11,470 nt of DNA from DASWIV01 sp036397475 (GTDB lineage: Bacteria; JAJVIF01; JAPKYR01): contig DASWIV010000241.1 in the NCBI GenBank assembly GCA_036397475.1, forward strand, positions 1 to 11,470, given 5' to 3'. The notes below the pieces were generated by a model. That model was not told where the DNA came from. It searched no databases and saw only the letters and a list, made by a program, of their open reading frames with translations. Shown here piece after piece: positions 7,717-11,470 of this stretch. The translations under genes and the position numbers were made by a program. Numbering within the stretch: the first letter of the stretch is position 1; each line of letters starts with the position of its first letter.

Positions 7717-8061
7717 CTAAGTGAATCGCCATGTCGAGCTGACGCAGTCGAATTCCCTGCCATGCAGGACTAGGTACATGAATCCAAAGCCAATAGCAAG
7801 CCTGATCAGGATCCATCCGATCCTTTTCACGTGAGGCGCAACATTTTCGCCGCGGGTTTTCAGGTTGGTCGCGTTCTGGAACAGATGGGCATCGTAGCGA
7901 ACACCATTACGCGGGCCGCGTCCGGCGAAATCGTACCGCGCGAGCATTGGGTAGCGGATATTGCTGTCGAGAGGATATTCAACAGGATCGAGGTCCTGCC
8001 CGGATTTAACGGGTGGCACCTTTTTAAATTCCGACTCGAGATATGTATACCTGTCTGCCAT
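7717..8061 (-). CDS. Small protein with a single C-terminal membrane helix
   Basis: The protein has 114 residues and belongs to no family I recognise. Residues 1-78 are soluble, charged and Pro/Tyr-rich (MADRYTYLESEFKKVPPVKS at the start; RGPRNGVRYD around 48-57). Residues about 81-99 (IGWILIRLAIGFGFMYLVL) form one membrane helix flanked by HVKR, leaving a short tail of 15 residues. This is a tail-anchored-like topology with the N-terminal part probably cytoplasmic. The ATG is 14 nt after the TPR gene stop, and no other frame in this interval makes a plausible protein. It may fix the Ycf46/TPR proteins to the inner membrane (inference). The gene call rests on operon spacing, the ordered soluble-plus-helix layout and lack of an alternative, so it is less certain than its neighbours. 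Confidence 0.62.
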   Translation of the reverse strand: MADRYTYLESEFKKVPPVKSGQDLDPVEYPLDSNIRYPMLARYDFAGRGPRNGVRYDAHLFQNATNLKTRGENVAPHVKRIGWILIRLAIGFGFMYLVLHGREFDCVSSTWRFT

Positions 8062-8075
8062 ATCAAAATGTGCTA

Positions 8076-9071
8076 TCAGTACGCGGGCGCGCCGCCGGGA
8101 TGGTCGAGCTCGAGATAGCCCTGCGCCGGCCTCTCCCGCGGTATTTGATGTACTTCCGTGAACCTGAGAGGCTTTACTATCCCCTGTGATTTGTATGATT
8201 TTATTTTTTCTATCAATTTGCCTCGGACAAAACTCACTTCCTCATCCGCGTCGATATACATGCTCTGGTCTTCGACAGAGGAATACACGTCGAACGCGTC
8301 CTGCAGGTACCCTTTCGATTCGTAGGCTTTTCCAAGCAGGATTTTGAAGCGGTCCGTAAGGCGCGGATTTTTTTCGCGCGTGAAGGAGAGCATGCCTTCC
8401 CAGTGATAAATACCTGAGCGGTAATCGCCGAGGTCGAGATGCGCCTGTCCGATCAGGTGGGTCAGGAGGAGATCGAGGTCTGATTTTCCATCGTGGACGA
8501 AAATTTTCTTGTCGATCTCTTCAATCACCTGGTCAGGCGCCTTATCGGCTATCATTGTCTCAGCCCAGACAATAGAGACGACAGGATTATCCTGATATTT
8601 TTTGAACGCTGTATGAATGATCTTTTTCGCTTCACGGGGACGATTCTGAATTAGGTAAATCCTTGCCGCGATGGCTGCGGCGTCGCCAGTGGTCGGCATG
8701 ACCTGGAATGCGAAATCTTCCCACAAATTCACCTGCATTCGCAGGTTAGGGAGGAAGCGCAGGATGTACTGTCCGTGGAACGGAGCATCTTCATTCAATA
8801 TTCGCAGGAGAAACTGCCTGGCTTCTTCCGGTTTTGAATTTACAAGCGCGATGAATGCGAGCATGAACCAGGCGTCCATGAAATGCGATTCAATGCCGGT
8901 AGTGGTGCTGAAAGACCTCCGCGCGCGCTCTTCCATGCCCCTGCTGAGGTAATCGCATCCGCGGATGAAGCTCTGTTCGGCAAGGCTGCAGAACGACAGT
9001 GTGAAGCTGTCGATGTTGGGATCGGGCATCTTCTTTGATGCCCCGTGAATTTCTCTGTTATATAATGGCAT
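8076..9071 (-). CDS. TPR-like helical-repeat protein
   Basis: The protein has 331 residues, predominantly helical, with no signal peptide. Helix pairs with the small-residue and aromatic spacing of tetratricopeptide repeats are visible at about 35-60, 63-98 (AWFMLAFIALVNSKPEEA), 131-162 (AARIYLIQNRPREAKKII), 205-232 (IGQAHLDLGDYRSGIYHW) and 244-268 (LLGKAYESKGYLQDAFDVY). The last 45 residues are Pro-rich and extended and end in HPGGAPAY. Such proteins are scaffolds that bind partner peptides. Placed between a Ycf46-type ATPase and a membrane protein, it is probably an adaptor. The ATG lies 9 nt after the ycf46 stop without a strong ribosome binding site; Met15 (9029) is an alternative start. 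A plain TPR domain call is likely, but the specific family is not recognised. Confidence 0.82.
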   Translation of the reverse strand: MPLYNREIHGASKKMPDPNIDSFTLSFCSLAEQSFIRGCDYLSRGMEERARRSFSTTTGIESHFMDAWFMLAFIALVNSKPEEARQFLLRILNEDAPFHGQYILRFLPNLRMQVNLWEDFAFQVMPTTGDAAAIAARIYLIQNRPREAKKIIHTAFKKYQDNPVVSIVWAETMIADKAPDQVIEEIDKKIFVHDGKSDLDLLLTHLIGQAHLDLGDYRSGIYHWEGMLSFTREKNPRLTDRFKILLGKAYESKGYLQDAFDVYSSVEDQSMYIDADEEVSFVRGKLIEKIKSYKSQGIVKPLRFTEVHQIPRERPAQGYLELDHPGGAPAY

Positions 9072-9080
9072 TAATTTTTT

Positions 9081-10625
9081 TCATGCGGTTGGCTCTGACG
9101 GTATCGGCTCGAGTTTTTCCGCCTGGCTTTCATTAACGAGCTCATTCGCCCGACGGGCACGTACGCCAGCCCAACTCCTGAGTTCCTCAATTTTCTCAGC
9201 CATGGTTCGTGATATCGGAATGGTTTCCCTGAGATTCCTGAGGATGTCATCCGACGTGAATTCGCGCTGTTCCGCGAATGCGTCGTACATCGCGGCGATA
9301 ATTGCCTCGCGAATTTCCGCACCGGAAAAATTCATGCTGGCCGTCGTCAGGGCCGGGATATCGTACGTCTGGTGGTCGCGATTGAAGCGGTCAAGATGTA
9401 TTTTGAAAATTTCATATCTTTCCTTTGGGTTGGGAAGGTCAACGAAAAAGATCTCGTCAAATCGACCCTTGCGCATGAGTTCCGGCGGGAGAGCGTCGAT
9501 CTCGTTTGCGGTCGCGATGACAAATACGGGACGTTTTTTTTCCTGCAGCCAGGTAATGAAATATCCGAAGACGCGTGAAGTAGTGCCAGCGTCGGATGAA
9601 GAGGAGCTGTCGAGTCCGCTGAGGCCTTTTTCGATTTCGTCGATCCACAGGACGCATGGAGCCAGACTTTCAGCAACCAGCATCGCGCGCCGCGCGTTTT
9701 CCTCGCTCGATCCGACAAGGCTTGAAAAAAGGCGTCCAAGGTCAAGCCTTAATAAGGGAAGTTTCCACAGGTTACTAATAGCTTTTGCGGTGAGGGATTT
9801 TCCACAACCCTGAACTCCGACAAGAAGAATGCCACGGGGTTCAGGCAGCCCGTATGTACGGGCATCGTCGGAAAATGCGGATCCCCGCTTTAATAGCCAG
9901 TTTTTAAGGAGTTTCAGTCCGCCTACATGGTGGAATTCGTCCTCAGGTTCGTAGTAATCGAGGAGCCCGGATTTGCGTACGATCTGTTTTTTTTCGGCGA
10001 GGATATCGGAGATATCTTCCTCGCTGAGCCGTCCCTTGGAGACAAGTACGCGGCTGAATGCATTTTCAGCTTCGACGGCGGTGAGTCCGAGGGCAGCCTG
10101 GATCAGTTTTTCTTTTTCATCGGGTTTCAGATTAATTTTAACCCGTGGATTATCAGCGACCGCCTCGATCATCTCGTTCAATAATTTTTTCATATCGGCG
10201 GCATCCGGGAGTTTATAATCGAGGACGGTCAGGTCCTTTTCGAGCTCGGGAGGGATTCTAAGGATGGGAGAGAGGATGATGAGAGTTTTATAGGATGTTT
10301 TCAGCGCATCGGATGCGTCGCGAAGCAGGCGAATCACGCCGGGTTCGGACATGTACGGATGAAAATCCTTAAGTACGAACAGCGCGACATCGTCAGCCTT
10401 GATGATCATCTCCAGGACAGCCTGAGGATCGCGAATTTTCTGTTTGGATTCATCCTCCATTTTGGTTGTGAAGCCTACCGACTGGCTCCAGACATGGAGC
10501 GCCTTACCCTGCTTGGACGCAAGCGTTTCTAGATCATCAAGAGCACGTTTTTCTTCCCATGTGATAATGTAAAGAATTGGATACCGGGCCCTGATGAGTA
10601 GGTCAATTTCCTGCTGAGTGTTCAT
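9081..10625 (-). CDS. ycf46: Ycf46-type AAA+ ATPase
   Basis: The protein has 514 residues, close to the usual Ycf46 length. The N-terminal third (about 1-210) looks like a degenerate P-loop domain. It has strands PILYIIT and ALFVLKDFHP (Walker B-like, Asp87) and TLIILSP, but no Walker A. A classical AAA+ module follows: entry FHHVGGLKLLK (231-241), Walker A GVQGCGKS (270-277), Walker B VLWIDE (325-330), sensor 1 ATANEID with Asn374, RKGRFD with candidate arginine fingers Arg385 and Arg388, and sensor-2 FSGAEIRE (433-440). The Ser-rich stretch near 340-350 and the following RVFGYFITWLQEK are characteristic of Ycf46. All ATPase residues are intact, so it should hydrolyse ATP and probably forms a hexamer. 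Homologues occur in cyanobacteria and red-algal plastids. As I recall, the Synechocystis homologue (Slr0374) was linked to inorganic-carbon and stress responses. No protease domain is present. It is the first gene of the leftward operon, with AAGGG 4 nt before the ATG. It is soluble, with no membrane segment. Confidence 0.92.
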   Translation of the reverse strand: MNTQQEIDLLIRARYPILYIITWEEKRALDDLETLASKQGKALHVWSQSVGFTTKMEDESKQKIRDPQAVLEMIIKADDVALFVLKDFHPYMSEPGVIRLLRDASDALKTSYKTLIILSPILRIPPELEKDLTVLDYKLPDAADMKKLLNEMIEAVADNPRVKINLKPDEKEKLIQAALGLTAVEAENAFSRVLVSKGRLSEEDISDILAEKKQIVRKSGLLDYYEPEDEFHHVGGLKLLKNWLLKRGSAFSDDARTYGLPEPRGILLVGVQGCGKSLTAKAISNLWKLPLLRLDLGRLFSSLVGSSEENARRAMLVAESLAPCVLWIDEIEKGLSGLDSSSSSDAGTTSRVFGYFITWLQEKKRPVFVIATANEIDALPPELMRKGRFDEIFFVDLPNPKERYEIFKIHLDRFNRDHQTYDIPALTTASMNFSGAEIREAIIAAMYDAFAEQREFTSDDILRNLRETIPISRTMAEKIEELRSWAGVRARRANELVNESQAEKLEPIPSEPTA

Positions 10626-10690
10626 TTTTCCCTTAGGACGTAGGTTTTAAAGTACCGATGCATATATTGTACAATAATTTATGGCAAAAA

Positions 10691-10702
10691 CGGTTTAAAC
10701 CG
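10691..10702. repeat. Perfect 12-bp palindrome upstream of ycf46, candidate operator
   Basis: The sequence cggtttaaaccg is its own reverse complement and shares the pattern CGRTTTAAAYCG with the palindrome upstream of the MCE gene (6318-6329). It lies 66 nt upstream of the ycf46 start and 98 nt upstream of the rightward promoter -35, so it is better placed to act on ycf46. Confidence 0.4.
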
Positions 10703-10793
10703 CTGAATATTTCTGAACAGGGCGTAGAAAGTTAATCTTTCTTGATATTATTATAAATGTCGAAGGTTTTAGGCGATTTTGATTAGGTTATTA

Positions 10794-10822
10794 TTGAGTA
10801 TGGACTCGTGAAACCTTATAAT
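10794..10822 (+). promoter_or_regulatory. Sigma70-like promoter of the rightward lipoprotein gene
   Basis: TTGAGT (10794-10799, four of six matches to consensus) is followed by a 17-nt spacer and a perfect TATAAT (10817-10822). Transcription would begin near 10829, giving a leader of about 30 nt that contains GGGAGG (10846-10851), the likely ribosome binding site 10 nt before the ATG. This is the best promoter in the window. Confidence 0.65.
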
Positions 10823-10861
10823 AAAGTCAAGATTTATCCCCCTCAGGGAGGTTAACAAGGT

Positions 10862-11470
10862 ATGTTATGCCCACATATATGGGGCAGAGGTTTCCTGTCA
10901 GGACTTCTGGTACTCATAGTATCATCGGTGTTTATTCTTTCGGGGTGTGGAGATACAGGCCCGTCAACACCGAATCTGGACCTGCGGGATGGGATTGTCC
11001 AGAGTACAAATGATGGACATCATCAGACCCTATGGGGTTTGTATGAGTTTCATATCAGCGCGGACCATGCAAGCTGGGATGTTGTTCCGGTTCGCGGAGC
11101 GGCTTTTCATGTGAACGCACTCGGCTTTATGCAGTCGAGTGATCCCACAGCCGTGAGTGTCGACAATATCTCCATTGAAGAAGATGGCACGGTATTCGCG
11201 ACAGTATTCCTCAAGCATCCGTTCCCTGAATTTAAAAGGTATACGGGATTCGATGTCCAGGGAATCATGATGACTCCTGATAACATTTATTTTCCCGAAC
11301 ATGACCTGACGGTTGGAAGCCGATATGCCGGAGACACCGCCCTGTTGAATCCGGATGGATTTACAAGGCGGTTCAATCCGAAAGAATGGTCGGCGTTTCC
11401 ATTTCCGTTCAAATATTTCGATGGTGTATTGATCAAGCAGGGATACGGCGAACAGATTGAAACCCAGGTG
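10862..11470 (+). CDS. Predicted secreted lipoprotein, unknown family, 3' end cut by window edge
   Basis: The frame is open from the ATG at 10862 to the right edge (203 codons). A signal peptide with a hydrophobic core at about 11-26 ends in the lipobox LSGC, with Cys at residue 29 followed by Gly and Asp. Asp at +3 is not the classical +2 inner-membrane retention signal, so the location is open. The mature part begins with a linker, then LWGLYEFHISADHASWDVVP and RGAAFHVNALGFM, then beta-rich sequence (TVFATVFLKHPFPEF; YTGFDVQGIMM). I have an impression of similar LWG-x-Y starts followed by a P-x-R...F-x-V-N segment in lipoproteins of several uncultured bacterial phyla, but I cannot name a family or function. 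The start is supported by the promoter and GGGAGG upstream, and no other in-frame start codon lies before the signal peptide. It is divergent from the ycf46 operon and probably regulated separately. Confidence 0.82.
   Translation, partial: MLCPHIWGRGFLSGLLVLIVSSVFILSGCGDTGPSTPNLDLRDGIVQSTNDGHHQTLWGLYEFHISADHASWDVVPVRGAAFHVNALGFMQSSDPTAVSVDNISIEEDGTVFATVFLKHPFPEFKRYTGFDVQGIMMTPDNIYFPEHDLTVGSRYAGDTALLNPDGFTRRFNPKEWSAFPFPFKYFDGVLIKQGYGEQIETQV

Larger units (their letters stand above)
10626..10861. promoter_or_regulatory. Divergent intergenic region with three inverted repeats
   Basis: This 236-nt AT-rich stretch separates the leftward ycf46 operon from the rightward lipoprotein gene. It holds the perfect palindromes tattgtacaata (10665-10676) and cggtttaaaccg (10691-10702), and an inverted repeat agaaag/ctttct around a 5-nt loop (10726-10742). 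For the leftward genes TACAAT at 10671-10666 is a candidate -10 with only a poor -35 (ACCGTT at 10694-10689). The rightward promoter is listed separately. No RNA gene or small reading frame is supported here. Confidence 0.5.

Noticed and set aside
7860..8066. Alternative minus-strand frame (68 codons) overlapping the small membrane protein
   Set aside because: It has no membrane helix or structured pattern and ends mid-interval. The 114-residue frame explains the whole gap better.
9347..9745. Second minus-strand frame of 132 codons inside ycf46
   Set aside because: It is out of frame with the AAA+ motifs and its product resembles no fold. It is a shadow of ycf46.
9202..9813. Plus-strand open frame of 203 codons inside ycf46
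   Set aside because: It lies fully antisense to the AAA+ core, which has all conserved motifs, and its translation is low-complexity Ser/Arg-rich sequence.
11030..11302. Minus-strand open frame of 90 codons at the right end
   Set aside because: It is antisense to the lipoprotein gene, which has a promoter, signal peptide and lipobox.
1..11470. CRISPR arrays, tRNA/rRNA genes, insertion sequences, toxin-antitoxin or phage genes
   Set aside because: No regularly spaced repeats, cloverleaf-like sequences, transposase/integrase motifs or terminal inverted repeats were seen. The AAA+ gene with small partners is not evidence of a defence system by itself.

Overview
The window (about half G+C by eye) looks like chromosomal DNA from a Gram-negative (diderm) bacterium. 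It encodes a TamB-family envelope protein, an MCE lipid-transport protein with an outer-membrane-like C-terminus, and two lipoproteins with clear lipoboxes. The proteins do not look like those of a model proteobacterium. The style of the right-hand lipoprotein and the gene order suggest an uncultured or deep-branching lineage, but the phylum cannot be named from this sequence alone. There are no rRNA or tRNA genes, CRISPR arrays, transposases or integrases.

All genes except the last are on the minus strand and read right to left. The first block (10625 down to 6435) is a compact six-gene run: a Ycf46-type AAA+ ATPase; a TPR-like helical-repeat protein; a small protein with one C-terminal membrane helix; a DUF1257 (Ycf35-like) protein; a DUF2997-like protein; and a lipoprotein. 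Gaps are -10 to +14 nt, except for one 84-nt gap before the DUF1257 gene that holds a hairpin and an unusually strong ribosome binding site. Ycf46, Ycf35/DUF1257 and DUF2997 are families kept together in cyanobacteria, some plastids and scattered bacteria, and their biochemical role is poorly understood. This block is the most interesting part of the window. An AAA+ motor, a helical scaffold, a membrane-anchored partner and two small conserved partners suggest a multi-protein machine.

After a 151-nt gap with a promoter-like sequence and a palindrome comes the second block (6283 to 1). It has an MCE (MlaD-like) protein whose C-terminus resembles an outer-membrane beta domain, followed 10 nt later by a very long TamB/AsmA-like protein that runs off the left edge. 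Both families are associated with moving lipids between the inner and outer membranes. No MlaE permease or MlaF ATPase gene is in view, so this pair may form a lipid path of its own or use components encoded elsewhere.

At the right end a 236-nt divergent intergenic region separates the leftward genes from a rightward lipoprotein gene (10862 to the edge), which has a good sigma70-like promoter. Two related perfect 12-bp palindromes of the form CGRTTTAAAYCG lie upstream of the two leftward blocks (10691-10702 and 6318-6329). They may be a shared operator.
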